DNA from: an uncultured Parabacteroides sp.
GTDB lineage: Bacteria > Bacteroidota > Bacteroidia > Bacteroidales > Tannerellaceae
Assembly (NCBI GenBank): GCA_937894065.1
Contig: CALCST010000002.1
Span: 62,001 to 126,000 of the forward strand
DNA length: 64,000 nt
Reading direction: 5' to 3'
In this document: positions 35,382-44,123 of the stretch, in pieces
Numbering within the stretch: position 1 is the first letter of the stretch
How the letters are laid out: every line of letters starts with the position of its first letter
The notes under the pieces: generated by a model
What the model was told of the DNA's origin: nothing
What the model saw: only the letters and a program-made list of their open reading frames with translations
The model's database searches: none
Made by a program: the position numbers and the translations under genes

Positions 35382-38168
35382 ATGTCTGAGAGTAATTCTA
35401 TTTTCATAAAAGGAGCGAGAGTAAACAATCTTAAGAATATAGACGTTGAAATCCCGCGCGACAAACTGGTTGTGATAACAGGATTGTCCGGCAGCGGAAA
35501 ATCTTCACTTGCATTCGACACGCTTTATGCCGAAGGGCAGCGACGCTACGTCGAAAGTCTTTCAGCTTATGCCCGCCAATTCCTGGGAAGAATGAGCAAA
35601 CCGGAATGCGACTATATAAAAGGCATCCCGCCTGCAATTGCCATCGAACAGAAGGTTACGGCACGAAATCCGCGCTCAACGGTGGGAACTTCCACTGAAA
35701 TATATGAATATCTCAGACTGTTGTTTGCCAGAATCGGTAAGACTTATTCTCCGATCTCGGGCGACGAGGTAAAGAAACATCAGACTAAAGATGTTGTCAA
35801 TGCCGTGATGGAATATCCTTCGGGCACACGCTTCGCTGTGTTTGCTCCGGTAATCTGCAACAACGGGCATTCACTCAAGGAGGAATTGGAAATACTTCAG
35901 AAAAAAGGATATACCAGACTGTATATAGACGACAAAACATACAGGATTCCGGAAGTTATTGCCGACGAAGAATTGCTCAAAAAGGATATAGAGCTGATGA
36001 TAGACCGACTTGTGATTTCGGACGACAAGACTTTGCTGAGCCGCCTTGCCGATTCAGTGGAGACTGCATTCTTCGAAGGCTGCAACACTTGCCGCATAAG
36101 ATTATATCTTCCGGAAGAAACCGTATGCAAAGAGTTTTCGATGAAATTCGAGGCAGACGGAATCAAATTTGAGGAACCGACGGAAATGATGTTCAATTTC
36201 AACAATCCGCTCGGTGCCTGCCCTAAATGCGAAGGATATGGCAAAATTCTTGGAATTGACGAACAGCTTGTGATTCCGGACCAAAGTCTTTCGGTTTATC
36301 AGGGTGCTGTTGTCTGCTGGAAAGGCGAAGTGATGGGCGAATGGCTCAAGGAATTTATCGCGGCTAGCCAGAAATACGACTTTCCTATTCATCGTCCGTA
36401 CAACGAGCTGACTGAGAAAGAAAAGGATTTGCTGTGGCACGGCGCTCCGGGTGTATATTCTATTGATGATTTCTTCAAACATGTGGAGGAAAATCTCTAT
36501 AAAGTGCAATACAGAGTGATGCTTGCACGATACAGAGGAAAAACTACTTGCCCGGAATGTAAAGGGAAAAGACTTAAGAAAGAAGCTCTATACGTGAAAG
36601 TTGGAGGAAAAACTATTGCCGACCTGGTGGAAATGCCGGTTTCGGAACTGAAAGTTTTCTTCGACAATCTTCAGCTTAGCGAAACTGACGCGGCAATCGG
36701 GAAACGTCTGCTTATGGAAATTAATAACCGACTTCAATTTCTTGTTGACGTTGGTTTGAGTTATCTCACACTGGACCGCCTGTCAGCTACTTTATCCGGC
36801 GGCGAAAGCCAGCGCATAAGTCTTGCTACTTCGCTCGGCAGTAGCCTTGTAGGTTCATTGTATATACTGGACGAACCTAGCATTGGCTTGCACTCACGCG
36901 ACACGGATTTGCTCATAAAAGTTCTGAGACAACTGAAAGAGCTGGGCAACACTGTTGTGGTTGTTGAGCACGACGAGGAAATAATCCGTGCGGCAGACTA
37001 TATAATCGACATCGGACCGAAAGCCGGCCGCCTTGGTGGTGAGGTTGTTTTCCAGGGAGATATAAACAAATTGCCTAAGAACAGCAACAGCTTCACTGTG
37101 AAATATCTCACAGGAGAAGACAAGATTGAATTGCCGCCATATCATCGCCCGTGGAATAATTATATCGAAATAAAGAATGCCTGGAAGAATAATCTTAAAG
37201 GTGTGAATGTCCGCTTCCCGCTCAACATTATGACTGTAGTTACAGGTGTGAGCGGTTCGGGGAAAAGTACGCTCGTAAGAGACATATTCTATGAAGGTGT
37301 CCGCCAGAAACTCGACAATGTGAGCCGTCTGACGGTGAGCTGTTCGGAAATTTCGGGAGATATTCATCTGATAAAAGATGTGGAATTTGTAAACCAGAAC
37401 AGCATCGGAAAGAGTTCCCGCTCAAATCCCGTTACTTATGTCGGCGCTTATGATGAGATAAGAAAACTATTCGGCGAGCAGCCTTTAGCAAAGCAATTGG
37501 GATTTACTCCTGCTTTCTTCTCGTTCAACAAGGAAGGCGGACGATGCGAAGAATGTAAAGGCGAAGGAAAGATTACCGTGGAAATGCAATTTATGGCAAA
37601 TATCACTCTGGAATGTGAGGAATGCCACGGAAAAAGATTCAGGAAAGACTTACTTGAGGTGGAATATAAAGGAGCTAACATTTATGATGTTCTAGAGATG
37701 ACAGTGAACCAGGCTATCGAATTTTTCGGCGAAGGCAATGGCTCGCAGGAAAAGAAGATAGTGAAGAAGCTGAAACCACTGCAGGATGTTGGTCTTGGAT
37801 ATATAAAACTGGGACAATCTTCTTCAATCCTTTCCGGCGGAGAAAACCAGCGTGTCAAGTTGGCTTATTATCTCGGACAGGAAAAACAGCAGCCGACTCT
37901 GTTCGTATTTGACGAACCGACAACGGGACTTCATTTCCACGACATAAAGACGCTGCTGAAGGCGTTCAATGCTCTTATCGAAAAAGGACATACGGTTGTT
38001 ATCATCGAGCATAATATGGATGTGATAAAATGTGCCGACTATATTATCGACCTCGGTCCTGAAGGTGGTAAAGAAGGAGGTAATATCGTATGCTGCGGAA
38101 CACCGGAAGAAGTGGCAAAATGTGAGGCTTCATATACAGGACATTTCCTAAAAGAAAAAATATCGTAA
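35382..38168 (+). CDS. uvrA: UvrABC excinuclease subunit A
   Basis: DNA damage sensor of nucleotide excision repair, 928 residues. Tandem ABC ATPase modules: Walker A GLSGSGKSS (34-42) and GVSGSGKST, ABC signatures LSGGESQR and LSGGENQR, and Walker B YILDEPSIGLHSRD and FVFDEPTTGLH. Zinc fingers show CNTC with CPKCEGYG, and CEECKGEG with CEECHGKR. The open frame extends 33 codons further upstream, but the -7 box and TSS lie there and MSESNSIFIKGARVNNLKNI is the normal family start. It is followed by an RluA-type gene with its own promoter. Confidence 0.97.
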   Translation: MSESNSIFIKGARVNNLKNIDVEIPRDKLVVITGLSGSGKSSLAFDTLYAEGQRRYVESLSAYARQFLGRMSKPECDYIKGIPPAIAIEQKVTARNPRSTVGTSTEIYEYLRLLFARIGKTYSPISGDEVKKHQTKDVVNAVMEYPSGTRFAVFAPVICNNGHSLKEELEILQKKGYTRLYIDDKTYRIPEVIADEELLKKDIELMIDRLVISDDKTLLSRLADSVETAFFEGCNTCRIRLYLPEETVCKEFSMKFEADGIKFEEPTEMMFNFNNPLGACPKCEGYGKILGIDEQLVIPDQSLSVYQGAVVCWKGEVMGEWLKEFIAASQKYDFPIHRPYNELTEKEKDLLWHGAPGVYSIDDFFKHVEENLYKVQYRVMLARYRGKTTCPECKGKRLKKEALYVKVGGKTIADLVEMPVSELKVFFDNLQLSETDAAIGKRLLMEINNRLQFLVDVGLSYLTLDRLSATLSGGESQRISLATSLGSSLVGSLYILDEPSIGLHSRDTDLLIKVLRQLKELGNTVVVVEHDEEIIRAADYIIDIGPKAGRLGGEVVFQGDINKLPKNSNSFTVKYLTGEDKIELPPYHRPWNNYIEIKNAWKNNLKGVNVRFPLNIMTVVTGVSGSGKSTLVRDIFYEGVRQKLDNVSRLTVSCSEISGDIHLIKDVEFVNQNSIGKSSRSNPVTYVGAYDEIRKLFGEQPLAKQLGFTPAFFSFNKEGGRCEECKGEGKITVEMQFMANITLECEECHGKRFRKDLLEVEYKGANIYDVLEMTVNQAIEFFGEGNGSQEKKIVKKLKPLQDVGLGYIKLGQSSSILSGGENQRVKLAYYLGQEKQQPTLFVFDEPTTGLHFHDIKTLLKAFNALIEKGHTVVIIEHNMDVIKCADYIIDLGPEGGKEGGNIVCCGTPEEVAKCEASYTGHFLKEKIS

Positions 38169-38193
38169 AATAAACGCTGTTAAAAGCTTCTGC

Positions 38194-38225
38194 TTTGCAC
38201 GATTTGTCAAATGGCAGTATCTTTG
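38194..38225 (+). promoter_or_regulatory. Promoter of the RluA-type gene
   Basis: TTTG at 38194-38197, a 20-nt spacer and TATCTTTG at 38218-38225 lie 24 nt before the ATG at 38249. Confidence 0.72.
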
Positions 38226-38248
38226 CAAATCATAATTTAAACAGAAAA

Positions 38249-39160
38249 ATGAAACAAGGTTTTAACAAAAAACGACCTTACAGAAAGGACAATACACCAA
38301 GGGGCCGTAAAGTAACCGTAGCAGAAAGCAACACATTGCTGGCTTTCCTGTTTGAGTTGCTTAAAGAACAGAGTAAAAGTTCTGTGAAAGCTCTTTTGGC
38401 ACACGGACAGATTTTAGTGAACGGAAACGTAACTACGCAGTTTGATGCTCCGCTTGAGCCGGGCGACGAGGTTATGATTAGCTATGAGCGCGGAAAGGTT
38501 GCGTTCAACAATCCTCTGCTCAACATTGTGTGGGAAGACGAGTTTCTTATCGTTGTAAACAAGAAAGAAGGCTTGCTGTCAGTTTCAACACAGAAAGTAA
38601 GAGAGCGCACTGCATTCCACATCCTCAGCGATTATCTGAAGAAATCAGACCCGAGAAACAAATTGTTCGTCTTGCACCGTCTGGACCGCGATACTTCCGG
38701 ACTGATGATGTTTGCCAAAACTCGTGCAGTGCAGGAAAAGATGCAGAGCAACTGGAATGATGTAATTACGGAACGTACTTACGTTGCAGTGGTTGAAGGC
38801 CGTCCGGAAAAAGACTTTGGATTGATAAACACTCAGCTGAAAGAAAACGACAAGGCAAGAGTGTATGTTGTGAATGACGGAGGAAAAGAATCCATAACAA
38901 GATATAAAGTGTTGCGCAGCAATGGCACCTACTCTCTTTTGGAACTTAATCTGGAAACAGGACGAAAGAATCAGATTAGAGCACAGATGGAATATATTGG
39001 TCATCCGATTGCCGGAGATTTCAAATATAATGCTGAGACTAGTCCGGCAGGAAGACTGATGCTTCACGCTCAGAAACTTTATTTTATCCATCCGGAAACA
39101 GGAGAAGAAATGTGCTTCGACACAAGAATTCCGGATTCTTTCAAATCGCTAACAAAATAA
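38249..39160 (+). CDS. RluA-family pseudouridine synthase
   Basis: Converts uridine to pseudouridine in rRNA or tRNA, 303 residues. After a basic N-terminal tail comes an S4 RNA-binding domain (SSVKALLAHGQILVNG, about 44-80). The catalytic motif is HRLDRDTSGLMMFAKT (143-158) with the invariant Asp at 146. The family tail has TGRKNQIRAQME. The ATG at 38249 is chosen because the promoter box at 38218-38225 lies inside the longer frame. RluB/C/D specificity cannot be assigned by eye. DsbD-like follows after 24 nt. Confidence 0.9.
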   Translation: MKQGFNKKRPYRKDNTPRGRKVTVAESNTLLAFLFELLKEQSKSSVKALLAHGQILVNGNVTTQFDAPLEPGDEVMISYERGKVAFNNPLLNIVWEDEFLIVVNKKEGLLSVSTQKVRERTAFHILSDYLKKSDPRNKLFVLHRLDRDTSGLMMFAKTRAVQEKMQSNWNDVITERTYVAVVEGRPEKDFGLINTQLKENDKARVYVVNDGGKESITRYKVLRSNGTYSLLELNLETGRKNQIRAQMEYIGHPIAGDFKYNAETSPAGRLMLHAQKLYFIHPETGEEMCFDTRIPDSFKSLTK

Positions 39161-39184
39161 AAACTTTTCAAACTCATAATTAAA

Positions 39185-41248
39185 ATGAAGAAACTCTTTT
39201 GCTTATTGACTTTTACGATTCTAGCTCTGACTGTTCAGGCTCAGATTCTGACTCCTGTAAAATGGAAGTTCTCATTGTCTGATTCGGAAACAGCAGAAAA
39301 GACTATCGTATTCAGTGCCGAAATCGATAAAGGATGGCACTTGTATGACATGAATTTGCCTGAAGGCGGACCAGTTTCAACATCATTTATCTTTGAAGAT
39401 ATAAAAGGAGCTGAACTTGTAGGAAAGCCTACAGCTTCAAAAGAAGCAACTACTGTATATGACGAACAGTTCGCAATGGATTTGAGATGGTTTGCCAAAG
39501 AAGTGAAATTCTCACAGACCATTAAAATCACAGACCCTAAGAAATTCAAACTTGAAGGTGCTGTTGAATTCATGGCTTGTAACGATGAGAATTGTCTTCC
39601 TCCAGAACAGGAAAGTTTCTCATTCGACAAGAGTAATATAAATGTAGAAAAGACTTTGGCTGCCATTTCAAACTCAGGGAAAACTCCTGCGGATGAAACA
39701 CCTACAGTTGAACCGGAAACTGAAGAAAACAATGTAGCCAGCGTTGAATCTCCTGCAAGCCAGGAAGAGAATAAACCGGAAGTAACAACTTCAACAGAAG
39801 TTACATCTGCCAAAGAATTGTGGACTCCGGTAATCGAAGAGCTTAAAGCATTTGGCGACTCTACAGTTTCAGCAACAGACACAAGCTGGCTGTTTATCTT
39901 CTTCGCCGGATTCCTTGGTGGTTTGGTTGCATTGCTTACACCTTGTGTTTGGCCGATGATTCCTATGACTGTAAGTTTCTTCCTTAAGAGAACTAAAGAC
40001 CGTTCAAAAGCCATACGTGATGCTTTGACTTACGGTATGTCTATCATTGTTATTTATCTTGTATTAGGATTGCTTATCACTGGTATATTCGGTGCGAGTG
40101 CATTGAATGACTTGTCAACAAATGCAATATTCAATATTATATTCTTTGGCTTGCTTGTCCTGTTTGCTGTTTCATTCTTCGGAGCATTCGAATTAGTATT
40201 GCCGGCTTCATGGACAAATAAGTTGGACAGCAAGGCTGATTCTACAACTGGTATTATCAGTATATTCTTCATGTCGTTCACTTTGGTGTTGGTTTCATTC
40301 TCTTGTACTGGTCCTATTATCGGAACATTGCTTGTGCAGGCTGCATCAATGGGAAGCAAAATTGGCCCGGCTATAGGAATGTTTGGTTTTGCTTTGGCAT
40401 TGTCTATTCCTTTCAGCTTGTTCGCAATCTTCCCTAATATGCTTCAGAGTATGCCTAAATCAGGTGGATGGTTGAACTCTGTTAAAGTTGTTCTTGGTTT
40501 CCTTGAATTGGCTTTGGCTTTGAAGTTCCTTTCTGTTGCGGATTTGGCTTACGGATGGAGATTGTTGGACCGCGAAGTATTCATCGTGCTTTGGATTGTA
40601 ATATTTGCAATGCTTGGAATGTATTTGTTGGGCAAAATCAAATTCAGCCATGACAGTGAGCTGAAGTATGTTTCTGTTCCACGATTGTTCATGTCTATTA
40701 TTTCTTTCGCATTTGCAATATATATGATTCCTGGTTTGTGGGGCGCACCGTTGAAAGCGATAAGCGCATTTGCTCCACCTTTGTACACTCAGGATTTCAA
40801 CTTGTATGATGACGAAGTTCACGCTGCATTCGACGACTACGAAAGCGGTATGGAATATGCGAAGAAACAGAATAAGCCGGTAATTATCGACTTCTCAGGT
40901 TATGGTTGCGTAAACTGCCGTAAAATGGAAGCTTCAGTCTGGACTGATCCGAAAGTAAAAGACATTCTTGAAAAAGATTATGTTCTTATTACTTTGATGG
41001 TGGACGACAAGACAAAACTTCCTGAGCCTATCACAATAGAAGAAAACGGCAAGACACGTAAACTGAGAACTATCGGTGACAAGTGGAGTTATCTGCAAAG
41101 AAGCAAGTTCGGAGCTAATGCTCAGCCTTTCTATGTTCTGTTGGATTCTGAAGGCAAACCGCTTGCTCCTTCATACGCTTTCGATGAGGATGTTGATAAA
41201 TATATCCAATTCCTGCAAGGCGGATTGAAGCAATTCAAAAGCAAATAA
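39185..41248 (+). CDS. DsbD-like thiol:disulfide interchange protein
   Basis: Membrane reductase that moves electrons from cytoplasmic thioredoxin to periplasmic partners, 687 residues. A signal peptide (LTFTILALTVQA) precedes the immunoglobulin-like DsbD alpha domain with MACNDENCLPPE (Cys pair at about 134-139). An acidic Ser/Glu/Thr linker leads to eight membrane helices from about 235, carrying ALLTPCVWPMIPM and SFSCTGPIIG, the transmembrane redox cysteines. The C-terminal thioredoxin-like domain has CVNC at 575-578. Length and all three cysteine pairs are intact. It is followed by a strong terminator. Confidence 0.93.
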   Translation: MKKLFCLLTFTILALTVQAQILTPVKWKFSLSDSETAEKTIVFSAEIDKGWHLYDMNLPEGGPVSTSFIFEDIKGAELVGKPTASKEATTVYDEQFAMDLRWFAKEVKFSQTIKITDPKKFKLEGAVEFMACNDENCLPPEQESFSFDKSNINVEKTLAAISNSGKTPADETPTVEPETEENNVASVESPASQEENKPEVTTSTEVTSAKELWTPVIEELKAFGDSTVSATDTSWLFIFFAGFLGGLVALLTPCVWPMIPMTVSFFLKRTKDRSKAIRDALTYGMSIIVIYLVLGLLITGIFGASALNDLSTNAIFNIIFFGLLVLFAVSFFGAFELVLPASWTNKLDSKADSTTGIISIFFMSFTLVLVSFSCTGPIIGTLLVQAASMGSKIGPAIGMFGFALALSIPFSLFAIFPNMLQSMPKSGGWLNSVKVVLGFLELALALKFLSVADLAYGWRLLDREVFIVLWIVIFAMLGMYLLGKIKFSHDSELKYVSVPRLFMSIISFAFAIYMIPGLWGAPLKAISAFAPPLYTQDFNLYDDEVHAAFDDYESGMEYAKKQNKPVIIDFSGYGCVNCRKMEASVWTDPKVKDILEKDYVLITLMVDDKTKLPEPITIEENGKTRKLRTIGDKWSYLQRSKFGANAQPFYVLLDSEGKPLAPSYAFDEDVDKYIQFLQGGLKQFKSK

Positions 41249-41258
41249 CATATCAGTA

Positions 41259-41287
41259 ACGAGTTAACAAGGTAACGAGTTGACGAG
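41259..41287. repeat. GTTGACAAG-family repeat, partial copy 3
   Basis: ACGAGTTAACAAGG followed by ACGAGTTGACGAG in direct tandem, the left-arm part of the repeat seen in full at 52847. It is between the DsbD-like stop and its terminator. Confidence 0.5.
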
Positions 41288-41301
41288 AATTTAATAAAAT
41301 A

Positions 41302-41349
41302 AAAGGCACGAATTAGAAGGAACAATAGAGTTTACTAATTCGTGCCTTT
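41302..41349 (+). terminator. Terminator between the DsbD-like gene and mazG
   Basis: A perfect 15-bp stem AAAGGCACGAATTAG/CTAATTCGTGCCTTT with an 18-nt loop ends 20 nt before mazG. Confidence 0.82.
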
Positions 41350-41369
41350 AACCTATATATAATATTATC

Positions 41370-42155
41370 ATGAGTACAAGACAGGAAAAAATGGAAGCCT
41401 TCGGGCAATTACTTGATGTATTGGACGAATTGCGAGTTAAATGTCCATGGGACCGCGAGCAGACAAACGAAAGTCTGAGAACAAACACTATCGAAGAAAC
41501 TTTCGAACTCTGCGAAGCTCTTATGAATGAAGACAACACAAACATAAAGAAAGAACTTGGCGACTTATTGCTGCATATTGTCTTCTATGCTAAAATTGGA
41601 GAAGAGAAAAATGCCTTTGATATTAAAGACGTTTGTGACAGTCTTTGCCAGAAACTGATATATCGCCATCCACACGTTTTCGGCGACGTTGAAGCTAAAA
41701 CAGCAGGAAAGGTTGAACAGAACTGGGAAGAACTTAAGCTAAAAGAAAAAGGCGGAAACAAAACTGTTCTCGAAGGTGTAGCAAAACATTTACCTTCTTT
41801 GGTAAAAGCTCACAGAATACAGGATAAAGCACGTAACGTAGGTTTCGACTGGGAAAAGAAAGAAGACGTATGGGACAAAGTAAATGAAGAATTAAACGAG
41901 CTTAAAGCAGAAATCAACAATATGGATTCCGACAAAATGGAAGCAGAATTCGGAGATTTCTTCTTCAGCATAATCAATGCGGCACGTCTATACAAGATAA
42001 ATCCTGACAATGCCTTGGAAAGAACTAATCAGAAATTCATCCGCAGATTCAACTACGTTGAAGAACACACAATAAAGCAAGGAAAATCTCTGAAAGAAAT
42101 GTCTCTTCAAGAAATGGATAAACTTTGGAACGAAGCCAAAGCGAAAGGGTTATAA
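41370..42155 (+). CDS. mazG: Nucleoside triphosphate pyrophosphohydrolase MazG
   Basis: Hydrolyses (d)NTPs to monophosphates and pyrophosphate, cleaning abnormal nucleotides; 261 residues, the two-domain type. The first MazG domain has CPWDREQTNESLRTN and EETFELCEAL (EExxE metal helix) with ELGDLLLHIVFYA. The second repeats it less strictly (ELNELKAEINN, EFGDFFFSIINAARL). It is monocistronic; a short imperfect hairpin with AGGGG/CCCCT arms at about 42160-42190 may end it. Confidence 0.94.
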   Translation: MSTRQEKMEAFGQLLDVLDELRVKCPWDREQTNESLRTNTIEETFELCEALMNEDNTNIKKELGDLLLHIVFYAKIGEEKNAFDIKDVCDSLCQKLIYRHPHVFGDVEAKTAGKVEQNWEELKLKEKGGNKTVLEGVAKHLPSLVKAHRIQDKARNVGFDWEKKEDVWDKVNEELNELKAEINNMDSDKMEAEFGDFFFSIINAARLYKINPDNALERTNQKFIRRFNYVEEHTIKQGKSLKEMSLQEMDKLWNEAKAKGL

Positions 42156-42271
42156 AAACAAAAGGGGAACCGACATCCCGTCGCTACCCCTCCCTTAACT
42201 TAAACGCCAAAACTAAATCTAAACAAAAAACACAAATAATGATAATATATTTTTATAACTTAATTGTAATC

Positions 42272-42721
42272 TTATTTTTTGTCTCCTGATGAAAAGAAAC
42301 TACGAGCAAATTTAAATTCCGCTGAACGGTATTTATATAACTTTTCAGGGGAAAGAATTTTACTAAATTTTCCGTAATATTCTTTTTCAAGTTGAGCTTC
42401 TTTCAATTTTACATCCAAGCACACTTGAATCACCTTGTTGTAATCTTCATCAGAAACTTTTTCTTTGTGTCGTACACTCTTATAAAGTTTTTTACATTCA
42501 CGGCTATTCTCAAATTTCTTTCTTTCAAATTCTTCTGTTAAAGGAATGAAAGCAGCTGCTTCATCTGGTGTCAATTTCAGTTCAGCTGTTATAAAAGCAT
42601 TTTTCTTAGCCTGAAATGTTTCTTTATCAATGTGAGTCTGTTGTTTCTTATCCTGTGCGCTCACTGATATTGTAAACAACATTGACAACGCCGCAAATAT
42701 AGAAATAAATATTTTATTCAT
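42272..42721 (-). CDS. Periplasmic helical protein of the sigma-factor operon
   Basis: 149 residues. A cleavable signal peptide (FAALSMLFTISVSAQ) is followed by an all-helical, charged body with LTPDEAAAFIPLTEEFERKK and EKYYGKF-like sequence near LSPEKLYKYRSAEFKFAR. The LTP..EA..F pattern resembles Spy/CpxP-type periplasmic proteins with LTxxQ repeats. It is third in a minus-strand operon after an ECF sigma factor and a putative anti-sigma factor, so an envelope-stress role is inferred. Homology to Spy is suggestive, not proven. Confidence 0.7.
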   Translation of the reverse strand: MNKIFISIFAALSMLFTISVSAQDKKQQTHIDKETFQAKKNAFITAELKLTPDEAAAFIPLTEEFERKKFENSRECKKLYKSVRHKEKVSDEDYNKVIQVCLDVKLKEAQLEKEYYGKFSKILSPEKLYKYRSAEFKFARSFFSSGDKK

Positions 42722-42768
42722 AAAAAATTTTATAAACTTTTTTTGTTGATTTTGATATAAATCTTTGT

Positions 42769-43158
42769 TTATTGTCCGATAATACTTTCAGATATCAAAT
42801 TCTTCAAATATTGTTCTTCCTGAAACTCCATATATTCCTTATCAATATCTGATATAGAATCTTCCTGATTCAGAACATCCTCACTCTGTTTCTCCACCAT
42901 AAGTTGTTTGGACTGTTCGTCATAATCTTTTGGCATAACAGTTTTAAAGAAAAAGCCTAGTCCAACAAAAACGGCAGCCAAATACAACAAAGGACGCAAG
43001 CGATCCCACATGGTAACAGATACTGGCTCTGTTTCCTCTACCTCCTTCTCAGGCAAATTCTGCATGATATTGTTTGTCAAATCATCAAAATAGCCTTCAG
43101 GAACTTTGAAAGGTTCTTTATCCTTCAATTGTTCTAATATATTCTGCTTTGTCTTCAT
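42769..43158 (-). CDS. Putative membrane anti-sigma factor
   Basis: 129 residues from the ATG at 43156-43158, chosen over one three codons upstream because of MKTKQNILEQLKDKEPFKVPEGYF. The N-terminal cytoplasmic part with FKVPEGYFDDLTNNIMQNLP is characteristic of small Bacteroidetes proteins encoded beside ECF sigma factors. One membrane helix follows at about 70-86 (LRPLLYLAAVFVGLGFFF), then a short acidic periplasmic tail. Binding of the sigma factor is inferred from position and topology. Confidence 0.7.
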   Translation of the reverse strand: MKTKQNILEQLKDKEPFKVPEGYFDDLTNNIMQNLPEKEVEETEPVSVTMWDRLRPLLYLAAVFVGLGFFFKTVMPKDYDEQSKQLMVEKQSEDVLNQEDSISDIDKEYMEFQEEQYLKNLISESIIGQ

Positions 43159-43201
43159 AGCTATCACGTTTATTGCTTAGACAAATATTGTATCAATAGG
43201 T

Positions 43202-43756
43202 TTAAACGTCTGATGTTAAAAACTCCTCTATTTTTTTCACTGCATGATGATATGATGCCTTCAGTGCACCCACCGAAGTTCCAAGAATCTCCGAAATATC
43301 ATCATATTTCATATCCTCATAATATTTCATCTGAAAGACTAATCTTTGTTTTTCCGGCAAGCGAAGGATTGCTTCCTGTAATTTAAGTTGTATATCATCT
43401 CCATCAAAATATTCATCTCCCTTCAAGCGCTCCAGCAAATAAACGTCTGTATCATCTATCGAAACATTATTCAACGTACGTTGTTTATTCAGAAAAGTAA
43501 TACATTCATTTATTGCTATACGATAAAGCCAAGTAGATAATTTAGCCTCACCCCTGAAATATGAAAGATTTGTCCAGGCTTTCATAAATGTATTCTGCAA
43601 CAAATCATTTGCATCATCATGGGCCAAAACCATCTTTCGGATTTGCCAATACAATTTCTCTCCATAATGAGAAACAACCTCGGCAAAAGCTTTGCGCTGT
43701 TCCGACGGATTATGGAGACGAGCCACTATGTCTTCTTCTGAATATTCCGTTAGCAT
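43202..43756 (-). CDS. ECF-type RNA polymerase sigma factor
   Basis: 184 residues with sigma region 2 (LHNPSEQRKAFAEVVSHYGEKLY, DANDLLQNTFMKAWTNL as the DxxQ polymerase-binding helix) and region 4 (LPEKQRLVFQMKYYEDMKYD, then ISEILGTSVGALKASYHHAVKKI as the helix-turn-helix). Regions 1 and 3 are absent, as in ECF sigmas. It heads an operon with the putative anti-sigma factor and the periplasmic helical protein. Its start region faces the tRNA-Leu terminator. The regulon cannot be inferred. Confidence 0.93.
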   Translation of the reverse strand: MLTEYSEEDIVARLHNPSEQRKAFAEVVSHYGEKLYWQIRKMVLAHDDANDLLQNTFMKAWTNLSYFRGEAKLSTWLYRIAINECITFLNKQRTLNNVSIDDTDVYLLERLKGDEYFDGDDIQLKLQEAILRLPEKQRLVFQMKYYEDMKYDDISEILGTSVGALKASYHHAVKKIEEFLTSDV

Positions 43757-43782
43757 ATGATTTCTTTATGAGGTGAAAATAA

Positions 43783-43827
43783 GAAAAAGGATGTATCAAA
43801 ATTCTGAACAGATTCTTTTGACACATC
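43783..43827 (-). terminator. Terminator after tRNA-Leu
   Basis: On the minus strand GATGTGTCAAAA/TTTTGATACATC (one G-T pair, 14-nt loop) is followed by CTTTTTCTT. It is 27 nt past the tRNA and 27 nt before the sigma-factor start. Confidence 0.72.
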
Positions 43828-43853
43828 CGTAAATTTCTTCTATCATACTTGAG

Positions 43854-43936
43854 TGCCCAGAACAGGACTCGAACCTGCACAACCGCAAAGTCACTCGCAC
43901 CTGAAACGAGCGCGTCTACCATTCCGCCACCTGGGC
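43854..43936 (-). tRNA. tRNA-Leu (CAG)
   Basis: Class II tRNA, 83 nt. The acceptor stem GCCCAGG/TCTGGGC has one wobble and discriminator A. The anticodon arm CTCGT-TTCAGGT-GCGAG reads CAG, and there is a long variable arm. Confidence 0.96.
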
Positions 43937-44044
43937 AAAAGCTTAACTCCTATTTTGTAAGCTATGCAAAGTTATACATTATTTTATTGTATACAAATTT
44001 ATCTACGTTTTTATAGTAGAAACAACACTAATGTTATTAAACGA

Positions 44045-44086
44045 AAAAAAACGGTCGCCTTCGACAATCGAAAGCAACCGTTTTTT
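44045..44086 (-). terminator. Terminator after groEL
   Basis: A long stem (AAAAAACGGTTGCTTTCGA pairing with TCGAAGGCGACCGTTTTTT read on the minus strand, with one mismatch) and a short loop, ending in a T run, 38 nt past the groEL stop. Confidence 0.85.
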
Positions 44087-44123
44087 ATTATCTGTAGTCT
44101 AATACCTAATTTTATTTTCGGAA

